Source: Lophium mytilinum
Lineage: Eukaryota; Ascomycota; Dothideomycetes; Mytilinidiales; Mytilinidiaceae
Length of the DNA stretch: 64,000 nt
Assembly (NCBI GenBank): GCA_010093605.1
Contig: MU004198.1
Span: 6,456 to 70,455 of the forward strand
Reading direction: 5' to 3'
The notes below the pieces were generated by a model. That model saw nothing but the letters and a program-made list of their open reading frames with translations, had not been told where the DNA came from and did no database searches. Position numbers and translations under genes: made by a program. How positions within the stretch are numbered: position 1 is the first letter of the stretch; each line of letters begins with the position of its first letter. Shown here one piece after another: positions 11,430-22,450 of this stretch.

Positions 11430-14400
11430 TAATATTAATATTAATAGTTTTTATATTAATAGAAAGGCGTATACCCGGTATAAGAATAGAATAAGAGACC
11501 CTTAGTATATAAAATAACGCACGTTAAGTATATAGAATTAGGGTAAGAATATCTACCTTATAGAGGAAGATAGTAGATCTAGTAGATCTAATATCTACTA
11601 TTACTACCTCTATAAGAAATTAAAGTAAAAGTAGAATCTTTATATTATTTCTAAAGGTAGATTAATAGCTATAGATTACCTTATAAAAATATATAATCTA
11701 GATAAGAAGATAGGTATACTATAGATATTATAGTAAGGACCTCTACTAAAGTATAATACTACTAAGGTATTTAGTATTATATTTAACTTTAAGTAATTTA
11801 AATAGCTACTAATCTAATAGATTATCTATTATTATATTACCTTCTTCTAATTTAAAAATATATACTTCTATTAGGTATTAAGCTTTCTAGTACCTAGTAT
11901 TAATAGATACCTTCTAAAGGCACGTAGTATAATATAGAGTTAGGTAATTAACATGTAGAAAGAAAGGAAAGCTATACTAAAGTAAGAGCTTCTTAATATA
12001 TTATACTCTTATCTACGCCTAAATATATTATTATTTAATATTATATATATAGATTACTATCTAACTTTATATAGATAAGAGCTTTAAGATATATATAGCG
12101 CTATATCTATCTTCTTTAATCTCTAGATATTACTAAATAGATATGCTATTAATAGCGTATGCTTCTATTTTATTAGTAATACTAGATAATAATATATAGC
12201 TATTGCAGCTCTTTAAGAGATCCTTAGTAATTATAATAGAGAAAATATTATATATAGCTTATTAGTAGTTATATAGAACTATAGTATATAAATAAATATT
12301 AGCTTCTTTATATATAATAATATAATAAATAATAATAGCGCTATAGATGCTATTCTACAGGCACTCTATCTATAGATAATAGCTAAGTAATAAAAAGCCC
12401 GTTAATTATAATACTTTAGCTATATTATTAACCTCTATATATAGGACTTTATTATTAGAAAGAATATAGATAAGATCTATTAATAGATTAAGAGGGCATA
12501 TATAAATTAAAACTATAGAGAAGTTTAAAGGCTTTAGAAGTAGTATAGAGTAATTAGATTAATATAGAATATTATCTAATATATCTATAATAGCTCTTAG
12601 CGCCGGGGCTTCTTCCGCTATATATAAAAAGGTAGTCTTTTTATAGAATAGAACGGCCCTAAGGTATATATTTATTCTTTCTATTTTATTAATTAGCCTT
12701 ACTATTTTACTATATACTTTCTATTTTACTATATACTTTCCGCGTTTATTCTTTCTATTTATTAATTAGCCTTACTATTACTATTTAGCCTTACTATTAC
12801 TATTTAGCCTTACTATTTTACTATATATACTTTCTATTTTACTGCGTAGGCCTTAGTCCATCCTTTCTAATATAGAAAGGATAAAAACGGGAAGTATATA
12901 GTAAAATAGAAAGTATATAGTAAAATAGAAAGTATATAGTAAAATAGAAAGTATATAGTAAAATAGAAAGTATATAGTAAAATAGAAAGTATATATAGTA
13001 ATAGTAAGGCTAAATAGTAATAGTAAGGCTAAATAGTAATAGTAAGGCTAAATAGTAATAGTAAGACTAAATAGTAATAGTAAGGCTATATAGTTCTACT
13101 AAAGCTCTACTAACTAGTTATACTACTATGCGCGTACTACTATACTATATATACTAACGCGTTACTAGCTTATCTAGAATAACTAAACGTAATAGAATTT
13201 ATTATTTATAGCTATTAGCTACTTTCTTAACTACTATAAGCGCGTTTAAGAGTTTTATAAGACGTATATTTCTCTAGATATAGCTAAAAAGCTTAAAAAT
13301 AATAATATTCTTATAGAAACCTAATAGTAATAACTTAAGTACCTCTATATAAACCTTAAGCTATTCTATAAAGCTACGCTAATAGTAGAGAGCTAGAAGC
13401 TATTACTTACTAATTATTTTATTACGCTTAACTAGCTAGTTAATTACCTTAATAAGTTAAAGAATAACTTTATAGATCTATTATAAAAGGCGCAATAATA
13501 TATTAAAATTAATACGTATTAGTATCTCTCTAATTATACTTTAGTAGTATAGAATAAAGCTAATATATACTATCTCTTAACTAATTAGAAATTATCTATA
13601 TACTACGCTGCTATTATCTTTAATCTATTACTTAAGATAAGATAGTTTAATAATTAGAGTAACTACTCTATTAAGAAGAACTATATTAAGATTATAAAGG
13701 ATTTTATTAAATAATACTAGTAGAGCAGCTATTATAGTAAAATAATATATCTTTAGCCTAAACTATCTAATTCTAGGCTAGCTTTTTCTTCTTAATAGCC
13801 CCGGGTATATATATCTATATAAGATTATAAGCAGCTTAAGCTTATATATAATAATAGTAATAATAGTAATAGTAATACTACTATAGCTATACCTAATTTC
13901 TATAAAGAATATATTAATACTTTACCTCTATTACTTGCGCAGGTGCAAGGCCGGAAGGGTACTAATAACGGGCAGCCGCTTAGCGTTAATAAGATAATTA
14001 TATAGTAGAATAATAGATATAAATTCTAGCTAGATATTACCTAATTTATACTTAATATTCTTATAGTGCCGCTAATATTAGATAACTATAAAAGGCTATT
14101 TAGCGGAGCATCTATTATACTAGATAAGTATTGCTAATATTTTAGAATAGATATAGTTAAGATAAATAAGTACCTAAGGTTATTATATAGGCTACTAGTA
14201 AAGAACGCCTTTAATAATATAGAATATATAGAGTTACTTAGTATATTATATACTTTACTATAAACGCTTACTAATATAGTAATAGTATAGTTAGAAGTAT
14301 TATAATATAAAGAGGTAGAAAGAATAGATAAGAAAGAGAATAAATATATAATAGAAATTAAAGAAGCTATACTAGAAGAAGTAGTAGGTATAATAGGCAC
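11430..14400 (+). pseudogene. hAT transposase remnant
   Basis: The plus-strand frames retain the order of a fungal hAT transposase although many Gln and Trp codons now read as stops. Recognisable pieces are a hydrophobic core with a G/S-H/Y-I-I-N-L-like block near 12410-12450, an I-I-Q-Y-I/S-S/R-R-G-F-F-like block near 12560-12620, S-I-Y-Y-A-A-I-I-F-N-P-L near 13590-13630, and the C-terminal dimerisation region near 14030-14230. There N-I-L-I-V-P, R-L-F-S-G-A-S and a later Y-L-R-L-L-Y match the usual L-D-I-L-S-I-P / R-V-F-S-G-A / C-L-K-H-W-Y pattern. A repeat-rich stretch (12660-13090) interrupts it. It is not functional. Confidence 0.75.
12696..13090. repeat. 19-bp tandem repeats forming a large inverted repeat
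   Basis: From 12890 a 19-bp unit (AAAGTATATAGTAAAATAG) repeats about five times, followed from about 12998 by about four copies of another 19-bp unit (TAATAGTAAGGCTAAATAG). The same words occur in reverse complement at 12696-12840, so the whole block can fold on itself around a small palindrome at 12870-12892. It lies inside the transposase remnant and breaks its continuity. It may be a later insertion or expanded subterminal repeats. Confidence 0.8.
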
Positions 14401-14673
14401 TAAGAATAAGATAGAAATAGAAAGAATATACTAAATAGAAAGGCTAAATATAAACTATATAAAATAGAAAGGCTATATATAGACTATATAAAATAGAATA
14501 AATATAAACTAACTATAACTATAAGATTTCCTATACTAATTACTTTAGGTAATTAGCTAACTGCTTTAGGTAATTATATACTACTTTAGCCTTACGTAGA
14601 TAATCCTAGAGCTCCTGGAGCTCTATAGAGGTTTCTGGTGGATCGCGTGGATTTAGGGCCTCATCCAGTCTAG

Positions 14674-14694
14674 TCCAGTCCAACAACATCACTG
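14674..14694. repeat. hAT right terminal inverted repeat
   Basis: Exact reverse complement of 10883-10903; ends CATCACTG and is followed at once by the target duplication. Confidence 0.93.
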
Positions 14695-14702
14695 GAGTCG
14701 TT
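14695..14702. repeat. 8-bp target site duplication, right copy
   Basis: GAGTCGTT, identical to 10875-10882. Confidence 0.92.
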
Positions 14703-14990
14703 GCAAGGTTGAGTGTTTTGGCGGAAAAGTGTGGTGGTGTTTGGCTTGTTTTCGCGGATAAAATATAAGTGCTTGACGGCTACTATCGTTCCGGCCATAG
14801 CGGAGCCATCTTTTGTATAAAGAAATATGAGATTAGTCTTGCTCCAGGAATATTAAAGCCATGGTGTATAACGGAGTTAAAAAGGAGACGATGTGAGTGT
14901 AGTTAATAAGGTATGTACTTCTTAGGGCTAAAGGCACTCTTCTAGCTCACACAGCAGCATGGGCTAAGCGTACGGTAAATTGTCTCACTA
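14695..14990 (-). pseudogene. DUF7580-type kinase-like gene, 5' part
   Basis: Minus-strand continuation of the gene at 10553-10882. The frame shows L-R-Y-T-P-W-L, Y-S-W-S-K-T-N-L-I-F-L-Y and later V-K-H-L-Y-F-I-R-E, the pattern in DUF7580 proteins around the T-P-W-L / W-S-K block. In-frame TAA codons at 14853-14855 and 14877-14879 sit where Gln is expected (CAA to TAA), and further stops follow upstream, so the 5' limit at about 14990 is approximate. No start codon was identified. Confidence 0.65.
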
Positions 14991-15429
14991 AAACCCTTCT
15001 CTGTGCTCTTGGTCTTGAAGCGAGTCTCTCCGACGCTTCAATCTACTACGACTCGTCACAGAGGCTCCTGTACTCATTTAACCCAATCCCTCGCATAGTA
15101 TTTTAAATAGTAAAGTACGGCATGTCGGACTACTAGTGAACTCGTCAACATGGCGGACACGGATTAAACGTGTATCCGCTATCCCCAGTTGCTAGTAGTA
15201 TGTCGGAGCCCCTCAAATAATGGTAGGAAGTGTACGGATAGATATGGCAAGGGACCGTAAAAGTACCTGAATTCCGTCTCCAGCATGCGTTGAGGTCGGT
15301 GAACGCTTAGTAATATCCGAGTGCTGTTTTTTTCTTCCTGTTTCAAAACTGTGAATTACTCCATTAAGCTTTTTCGACGGGACATTTCTCTTCAACCAGC
15401 AAACGTACCCCACCTCCTGCACAGCGATT

Positions 15430-17033
15430 ATGCCAAAGCCCTTCCCGCTCCTCACAGGGCAGGTAGCCGCTGGAAAGGAAGATGCAATGTCAGAACCATC
15501 CTCCGAACCAGAGACGCACCCGTACGACAAGACTTTGCCGCCGAAACTCGAAGAATGCCTGAGCGAGGGCTCCTTTCCCACCCTCCTACTCGTCCACGAC
15601 CCTGATAACTGTACGTCCATAGAAGTGGTCAAGTGGCTTTCAGATACGACAGTAGAGATTTCACCTACTGATGCACTATACTCGCATTGTACTGGCGTTA
15701 TCAAAGACCAAGGAAACGAGACAACAGTCGCACCAGACAATCCTGATACAAGCAAAGTCGAGTTGAAGCCGTTCTTCGAGCGACGAATTCCGGCGTTGCT
15801 TGGCCCTTGGCCTCCATGGCAACATCGTCATGAAGCAACATTGACGCTATCGTTCCGCAACCTTGTCGGGGTGGGCCACCACGCTGCTGTTTACCGCGCT
15901 TCTCTTAAGCTCTCCGATGTAGTGGGTGTGAACGGCCGATCAAAGAGCGGTGAGGTACCGGTGATTGCAAAGCTGAACTACCTCGTATCCGACGACAACG
16001 AAAACAACGCCCATATGCTGAAGAAGGAGGCAAACACGTTTCAGAAATCTATGGGAATGTGTTCATTGCAGCAGGAGGCATATCTTTGCCTATATCATAG
16101 CAATTTAATAGAGGGGGTCACTACACTATCGCATAGGGGACACTGCGTTCCCCCTGTCCTAGTTACGCCGCCAGTTCTCCCTAAGTTTTTTGGCTACTAT
16201 AAATGGGGTCCCAAGAGCTCGGAACTGGGACGGCGATGCAAAATCCTACTTATGGAAGATTGTGGACAGAGCCTTGAGACATATATGGAGCTCAACGACG
16301 AAGAGAGCATACCAGTAGCATGGATGTAAGTTTTCCACAGAGCAATACGGAGGGTGAGATTTCTAACCATACTCAGGGATGAGATTAAGGGCCTTTACAA
16401 GCGACTCCACGGTACCGGCTTCATGCATGGCTCAGTATGGCCCCGTAACATCACCATACAGCCCGGCCCGCTATCCTCTCCACCGTCGGCCCGATCCATG
16501 GATATGCCGAGCTTCAGAATCATAGACCTGGGACGCGCTAGGCACGTCCGCGATTGCAAGCGTCAACCGGTGTTCCGAGAGCAACAGCAGCGTGAAAAGC
16601 TCTTCCTAGCCAATCGTTTACCGGTCCACCATGAACCCGTGGTGGATCATAAGGAAGTTGGTACAGATACCGAGGCTGATCCAGCCGCCAACGAGAAGCC
16701 CACAGGGAGTGGAGAGAACAATGGCAAAGACATCGAGACTGGAGCTGAAATTACTGCAGAGAAGACTCAAAAACAAACAACAGAACAGATTAGGTTGAGG
16801 GTGTCGGAAACAACACTGATACAGCGACGGACTAGAAAGATGCTCACGAGACCGAGGCTGTGGAGGCTCTTGTGGGCGAAGAGCCGTTGGATCCAGTCCA
16901 TGAAGTCCCTGCGGGTCCCGATTCTACTAATGTCAAGGCTTCAACGAAGACAAAGGCAGAGTTCCTAGATGGTCCTGATGGTAGCAATGTGGAGGCGGCT
17001 CCAAAGAAGCAAAAGGTTGAGGGAATGGAGTAG
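15430..17033 (+). CDS. kinase-fold protein, likely pseudokinase (paralog 2)
   Basis: Exon 1 is 15430-16325 and exon 2 starts at 16377 after a 51-bp GTAAGT...CTAAC...CTCAG intron at the same position as in paralog 1. A second possible start lies at 15487. Motifs match paralog 1: L-P-P-K-L-E near the N terminus, G-V-G-H-H-A-A-V-Y-R-A, I-A-K-L, L-L-M-E-D-C-G, H-G-S-V-W-P-R-N and R-I-I-D-L-G-R. Again Ser replaces the catalytic Asp. The open frame stops at 16968 with a basic tail. A different frame from about 16830 reads an acidic tail ending at 17033 and is more natural; a short intron (GTTGAG...ACTAG, about 16793-16834) or a frameshift would reach it. The acidic tail contains K-K-Q-K-V near its end. 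Function unknown. Confidence 0.75.
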
Positions 17034-17576
17034 GGGAATGGAGTAGACGGTAGACACTCCACCTGTTGCTTCCACGGTGTCCCGGTTGAAAAGGACAAGG
17101 TGAAGTTAGCGAAAGTCCGTAGGCATCGAGACAATAGGATAATGGGCGACTGACCTTGATCCGAGTCTTGATAAACTGCACTTTAATTCCGAGGGAAGCT
17201 TGCCGTGAGTGTGAATGTGTATGTCACTGTCTGAGGTCCTTTAATGCAATTCAAGAACCTCAAAAGATGCAAAAGCTGTTCGCTTTGAGCTATGCAGAAC
17301 CCTGTCGAAGCATTCCCAAGCAGGGGTAAACAAGTGTGTACACACGAGCGCTCCAAACAGAATGATTTACAAGTATCCTGACATTTTCACGCCCAGGACG
17401 TCTGCTTCCAACTTTCCTCCTGGGACTCCCTCACTTCAATCCATTTTCAAGAACTCCACACCCTCAAACTACCACTCACAGCAACGAGACGAGGCCAAAC
17501 CAATCGAAACCCAAAAACATAAAATCTAATAGTACGAAACGCTAACATAAAACCATCTTTTACCCTTCCCCACCAC
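17034..17576. other. intergenic, no gene seen
   Basis: Shared 3' flank of the converging kinase-like paralog 2 and P450; no supported coding or RNA feature. Confidence 0.55.
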
Positions 17577-19412
17577 TCACATCTCCACCCCTCGCGGCAC
17601 AAACCTCGCTGTCGCACCCACCAACTGCGTCGAAAAGAAACTCACACTCTTCAACTTCCCCGTATCAATATCCAGATCAAACTCATCAAACAAACGCACC
17701 AACATCTTGACCATCACAAACATCGCCAAGTTCTGCCCGGGACATCTCCTCGATGCACCCCCAAAATTCATCAGATTTCGCTCCATCCTCACCTGCTCCT
17801 CTTCGCTCGCCCCCGTCCAGCGCTCGGGGATGAAGTCGCTCGGATTATCCCCAAATATCGCAGGGTTGGAGTGCAAAATATACGGGTTGATCCCGACAAC
17901 GGTCCCGCTCGGGATGACATGGCCGTTGATCGTAGCGGTGTCTGGCGGCGACGCCCTCGGTGCAGGTGGCACGACGCGCATGAGCGAGATGCCCACGGCA
18001 GGCTGGACGCGCATGGCTTCCTTCACGCACGCTTGGAGATAGGGGAGCTTAGCTGCGTCGGTGAACTTGATCGGGCCGCTTTCTTCGACGCCGCTTGCCT
18101 TCCGTGCGTTGCGCAACTCCTCCCGCACGCGGGCTAGGACAGGCGGATGGGTAGCGATGCAAAGCACAATTCCTGTCAAGCTGACGTTGATGGTGTCGTG
18201 CCCGGCGCCGAAGTTGGTGAGGGACATGTTGACGATGTGCTTCTGGGGGTATTTGTCCGGCTGGGCGAGGTGGACGGCGACGAGGTCGGAGAGGATGTCG
18301 ACTTTTTCGGGGGTGCCTTTAGTGGTGTTGGAGTCCGGGGAGGTCATGGAGCCGACGTTGGGGAGGGGGAAGGGGTAGGGGTTTGCGTTTTTGTTGACGC
18401 CTTTGCTGGTGCTGCGGAGGGAAGGGGTGGTGAGGGGGCGTAGGCGGGCGAGGATGAAGGGGACGGCGGCCTGGTAGGTATAGTGTTAGAGTTGGAGGGG
18501 GAAATAAGTATGGGGCAGAGGGCAACGTACGGGAATGATGGGCATGCCCTTTGGTAAGTTCATACCCAGAATACGGCAAGTCATGGTCTTAATCCAGGGC
18601 ATTGGGATCTTGCGGATGAAGTCGACGTAGCTAGGGAAGAGGCCGATGGTGCTGAAGTAGCGCATCATGTTCTCGGACTCAATCATGTTACCGCCGTCGT
18701 GGCCCTTTTCGATGTAGCCAAAGTTGTGGGAGAGAGTGGTTTCGGCGAGCTGGTCGAGAACGTAGTTGTGGATCCACTTCTCCAGGTCGACATATTGGTC
18801 GCCGAGAGTCTTGCTCTTTTGGATGAAGCGGTCGACGGTTTCGTCCATTCTGTGCTCATGCTTCTCGATACCAGCGACGGAGTATGTTGGGCCGATGAGG
18901 CGGCGTTGCATTCGATAGCGGTTCTTGTCCATTTCGGTGAGGAGGTCCATGTTTACGACATCGTCGCCGACGGAGGCAGGGGCAGCACAAGCGCCTAGGA
19001 TGGCATTTAGCGAGTTGAAGAAGAAAGTAATGCTAAGTGTTACTTACGATACCACGGAGCCTTGACGTAGGCACTGTTGACATCTTAATGACGAGAGTTA
19101 GACGGAACTTTTTAACTGCAGTCGAGGATGCATCTTACTGTAGATAGTCCTCACAGCCTCCTCAGAAGCGAAGCTCAACTCATCAGGCGCAATACGAACG
19201 ACATCACCGTACTTCTTATGAAGTTCCTTGATAGCAAGATGCGGATCCCCCATCCGGTGGTGAAAAGCATAGTAAATCTTCGAGGCTGCGAGCAGCTTCG
19301 GACCTGGGATTTTGGCAAGAGGGTGAAAGTAGAGTCTGTAAATTACCAGCCCAGCGATAGCTAGAGGTAACAGGGCCAGCCCGTGAATTGGGGTAATTTG
19401 TGAGAAAGTCAT
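17577..19412 (-). CDS. cytochrome P450 monooxygenase (second)
   Basis: Four exons, complement of 19139-19412, 19048-19083, 18531-18994 and 17577-18470, give 555 residues; phases agree and two introns show CTAAC-type branch points. The N terminus has a hydrophobic anchor, then Y-F-H-P-L and I-P-G-P-K-L. The I-helix motif FGAGHDT is near 345, ExxR (EAMR) near 409, P-E-R-W near 474 and the haem loop FGGASRRCPG near 494 with Cys at about 501. It is a microsomal P450 of a different subfamily from the one at 3535: the I-helix has Asp instead of Glu and the spacing differs. A Pro/Asn-rich loop near 290-310 lengthens it slightly. Substrate unknown. Confidence 0.92.
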
Positions 19413-21590
19413 GTTGCTACTTGAAGGCTGGAAATTCGAATAATGTAGTAGTGGCAAGATATCGTGAGCAGGTAGTCAGGATCTCAAACCTACTGACGGA
19501 TGAAGTATTGAATCCATTCCTGTGGAAGCTCAATTCATATTTATCTGCCCTTTCCCCAGATCTATCGGACTTCCCCAATCTCTGAAACGCAGAGAACGCG
19601 CAGTCGTCGGATTCTGATATCATCACAATGCTAGTATACAAAAGGCCGACGAGGTTGGGAATGGGTGCCCCTAGCCATGGTGGACAGTGCAAAGGGGCGT
19701 AGGTGTAGGTTGAAGCGAAGCCCGATGTGGATGGACAAGGTTGCGTCAGCGACTGATATCATGGCGGATTATCGCTCTCTAGATTGGGACGAGGGATGTC
19801 CGTATTGAGTTGGACATAGTCGGAGTGTCGATCGCGGGTTGCCTCGTTTGCCCGTCGTAATAATGGTACATGGGCAGGAGGCAATGTTGGAGGTGCTTGA
19901 TGCTTGCGGGAATTGAAATGCTAAACGCAGTGAATTCGAATGTCAGTGACTCTGATTTGGAGGTGGGAACTCATCGCACGGAAACGACATCATTGTGCGT
20001 GGAGGCACGGTATCCTATGCATGCTTGATCATTCTGATGGCCAGGTTCTAAAAGTAGCAATCAATTTACAAGGAGGGATCTGGCACCACGTTCCCCATAA
20101 GATGGCTCCCCAAAGTTGACGGCCGTTAACTTGATGGATTTCGTCTCATACAAACCTCTGAAGGCGCACAAGAAGCACCCACCGCATGGCAGTAATGTAA
20201 ATACAGACCTATGGCGCGCCACTATACACCCGACGCAATGGTAGAATACACGAGGCGGAGAAGAATTCGAGAAGTGAGACATCCGAAACCTTCTGCAGAG
20301 TGGTGGGGTTGATGCTGGCACCTCGTCTGCAATTCCGTCCTCTCGTTGAAACTTTGATGCAGAGGCTCGGCGGCAGTGCACACGACACTACTGCGCCGTC
20401 AGCACGTCTCCAGCCACTCAGCTGTCAATCATGGCCAGGATATTTCTGTAGGCGATGAGTGAGCAAAGACATGCCGGCCAGCCTTGCCTCGGCTGGGCAA
20501 TTCTCCACTTGAGATGCTTGTTTGTTTTGTGAAGATGTGCGCACTGACGCAGTGCTGATGACGTTGGCAGGAGATCCTTCGTATTACTTCAACACCTCCC
20601 TCTCTCGTCCTTCGTAAAACGGAGAAAGTTGAACGTCGTCCTCATCACTGTCGCGTCCACTGTGATGAACTGAATGCGCAGTCTGCGCTACGATGGAAAT
20701 GGCATGGTCATCGGAGGATAGAATCCGAGATGGGGTCCGTGGAGCGTGAAGGATGCGAAGGATCTGGTGTTGATGATCAGCATCTTGAAACGAGCAACGC
20801 CGAGAGCGCCAAGGCGCGGGACAAGAGCACCAAGCTTTCGCGAGGCGCAACGCTTGATTGCTGCCCAGAGATGCCTAGAGATGCCGAGATAGCTATTCCC
20901 GAGTGGCCTCATTTCAGTCGTCGTGGCATTTTTCCCTTGTTGGTATGCTTCATAGTCTCAACATCGATGTGGACATCGGACAAGACGTCTCTGTATCGCA
21001 CAGACACCAAAAGCACCGCGAGGCCCCCAAGCGTGACGTCACGGTGCGAAGGAGAGTCGGAGGTCGTGAGGGCTCCGGAGAACGTGACGCGGCTCAGCGT
21101 GGCCTGTGCATTTTTGCGAGATAGAATAGGGCAGTTATCGCGAGAGGGCCATGATTGCGGGGGGAATAAACACAGGCATCAATTATGCCCGGGGTGGCGT
21201 ATAAAAGGGTGGTGTATTCAATATAGTTAGCCCTGGAGTGCAACCCTCAGGAACGAATGCTAATTAGTAATGCATAGCTCCAGTCACGTGCACAATCTGC
21301 TAGAGAAATGATAATTTATCTCTAAGACACCGACGCACTCTCATCTCCCAAAATCAAGCATTAGGTACATTGTGGCCCCTCCTCATCTTTCGCTCTACCG
21401 GCGCCTATCGTGCCATCCGCTTCTCGACGTTGTAGTAGCTTAGATGAGCTCTCCAGTGGCTTCGGTAACGATGTGCGAGACGTGGATTTCCGGAACTGTG
21501 TCGATTTAGCTGACTGTTCTGCAGTCGTTTACGGTTGGAAAGTCGACTCACTATATCCCCTCAAAGCACTCTCGTATCTCCCGCCAACGT
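19413..21590. other. long intergenic stretch, no gene seen
   Basis: About 2.2 kb. Several frames of 70-166 codons occur on both strands but overlap one another and show no domain or splice support. A TATAAAAG word near 21200 on the plus strand resembles a core promoter, but no gene follows it in that direction. Nothing else recognised. Confidence 0.5.
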
Positions 21591-22325
21591 TTAGTTCTCC
21601 TCCTTCGACCAGCGGTAAAGCGGCTCGGCGCCCTCGCCCTCCTGGATACGGACCCAGCCCAAGATGCGCTCATACTTGTAGCCCCTGTTGTACGCGCCCT
21701 CGCCCTCGGGGTCGGTAGTGTAGAAGTGGGTACCGCAGTCAGCGTTGTACCACGCAAAGAATGGCACCACGTCGTTCTGGCCCTCGAGGTTGGTGAGATC
21801 AGAATCATCGGGGATGATGAAGAACTTCTGGCCATTGTACTGGTAGCCGTAGGGCGAGCCCAGGTCGTTGGGGTCGGTGGTGAGGTAGTAGTCGCCCGAC
21901 TCTCCGTTGCACCAGCGGTAGACGGGGACGAAGTCGGGGTACTGGCTCTGCTCGTGCTCGGCCTGGCATTCCTCCTCTTCGGACTGCTCGCCGCCCTTCT
22001 CCTCGCCACCCTTCTCCTCGCCTCCCCAGGCTGGCGAGGGAGTGGGAGTGGGGGTAGGAGACTGATGGGCCGCCTTGCACTTGGAGATCTGCTCCTGCTT
22101 CTCGGCCTCTTTCTCCTGCTCCTCTACCTCGAATGGCACGTACGAGTCGTACGACTTCCAGACGTAGGCAGAGACGCCCTGGAAGAGGTAGCCGTCCTGC
22201 TGCCAGTATGAGGCAGACTCTTGTTGGCAGTCGGTGCTGTAGGCGTACGTGTCGCACGTCTGGTTGTCGCCGCCGGCCGTGGCTAGGGTGGCTGCGAAGC
22301 CGAGGATGAGAGCGCTGGTGAGCAT
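21591..22325 (-). CDS. secreted DUF5648-type protein
   Basis: Single exon, 244 residues. The ATG at 22325 opens a signal peptide (M-L-T-S-A-L-I-L-G-F-A then A-T-A-G-G). The N-terminal third has Cys pairs and Tyr/Trp; the middle is a low-complexity Glu/Lys/Gly/Pro stretch. The C-terminal half shows repeats of the DUF5648 kind: V-Y-R-W-C-N...Y-Y-L-T-T-D-P, F-F-A-W-Y-N...H-F-Y-T-T-D-P and L-Y-R-W-S, with Y-K-Y-E and G-W-V between them. Such repeats occur in secreted fungal and bacterial proteins; their ligand is not known to me. An exported protein is well supported; an effector or wall role is only possible. Confidence 0.85.
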   Translation of the reverse strand: MLTSALILGFAATLATAGGDNQTCDTYAYSTDCQQESASYWQQDGYLFQGVSAYVWKSYDSYVPFEVEEQEKEAEKQEQISKCKAAHQSPTPTPTPSPAWGGEEKGGEEKGGEQSEEEECQAEHEQSQYPDFVPVYRWCNGESGDYYLTTDPNDLGSPYGYQYNGQKFFIIPDDSDLTNLEGQNDVVPFFAWYNADCGTHFYTTDPEGEGAYNRGYKYERILGWVRIQEGEGAEPLYRWSKEEN

Positions 22326-22440
22326 CTTAAACGGCTTTGAAGAAGAGAAAAACAATTGTAAGAGTTTGGGTTGAGATGTGAGGATGTCCCACGGGATGAA
22401 TGAAAGAATGAAGGATAAGAGAACTGGTTGGGAGTCTCGC

Positions 22441-22450
22441 CCTATATAAC
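22441..22450 (-). promoter_or_regulatory. possible TATA box of the DUF5648 gene
   Basis: On the minus strand TTATATAGG lies about 120 bp upstream of the ATG at 22325, a usual distance with a leader. Support is by sequence and position only. Confidence 0.4.

Larger units (their letters stand above)
10883..14694 (+). mobile_element. hAT-family DNA transposon, RIP-degraded
   Basis: A 3812-bp element bounded by a 21-bp perfect terminal inverted repeat that starts CAGTGATG (10883-10903 and its reverse complement at 14674-14694) and by the 8-bp duplication GAGTCGTT on both sides. Near the left end the 10-mer TTGGACTGGA occurs three times (10894, 10909, 10946), as expected of hAT subterminal transposase-binding repeats. 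The interior is nearly pure A+T from RIP. The outer 100 bp on the left and about 60 bp on the right keep normal composition. The plus strand holds a decayed transposase (separate entry). Insertion split a DUF7580-type gene. Confidence 0.93.

Noticed and set aside
12890-13090. CRISPR-like array
   Set aside because: The units are directly joined 19-bp tandem repeats without unique spacers, inside a RIP-degraded transposon of a eukaryote.
14134-14400. 88-codon minus-strand frame in the AT-rich island
   Set aside because: Low-complexity Ile/Leu/Ser/Tyr product typical of AT-rich DNA, antisense to the transposase remnant.
3535-19412. Secondary-metabolite cluster
   Set aside because: Two P450s are present, but there is no polyketide synthase, peptide synthetase, terpene cyclase or prenyltransferase, nor a cluster regulator.
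20730-21230. 166-codon plus-strand frame
   Set aside because: No domain, no splice context, overlapped by equally long frames on the other strand.
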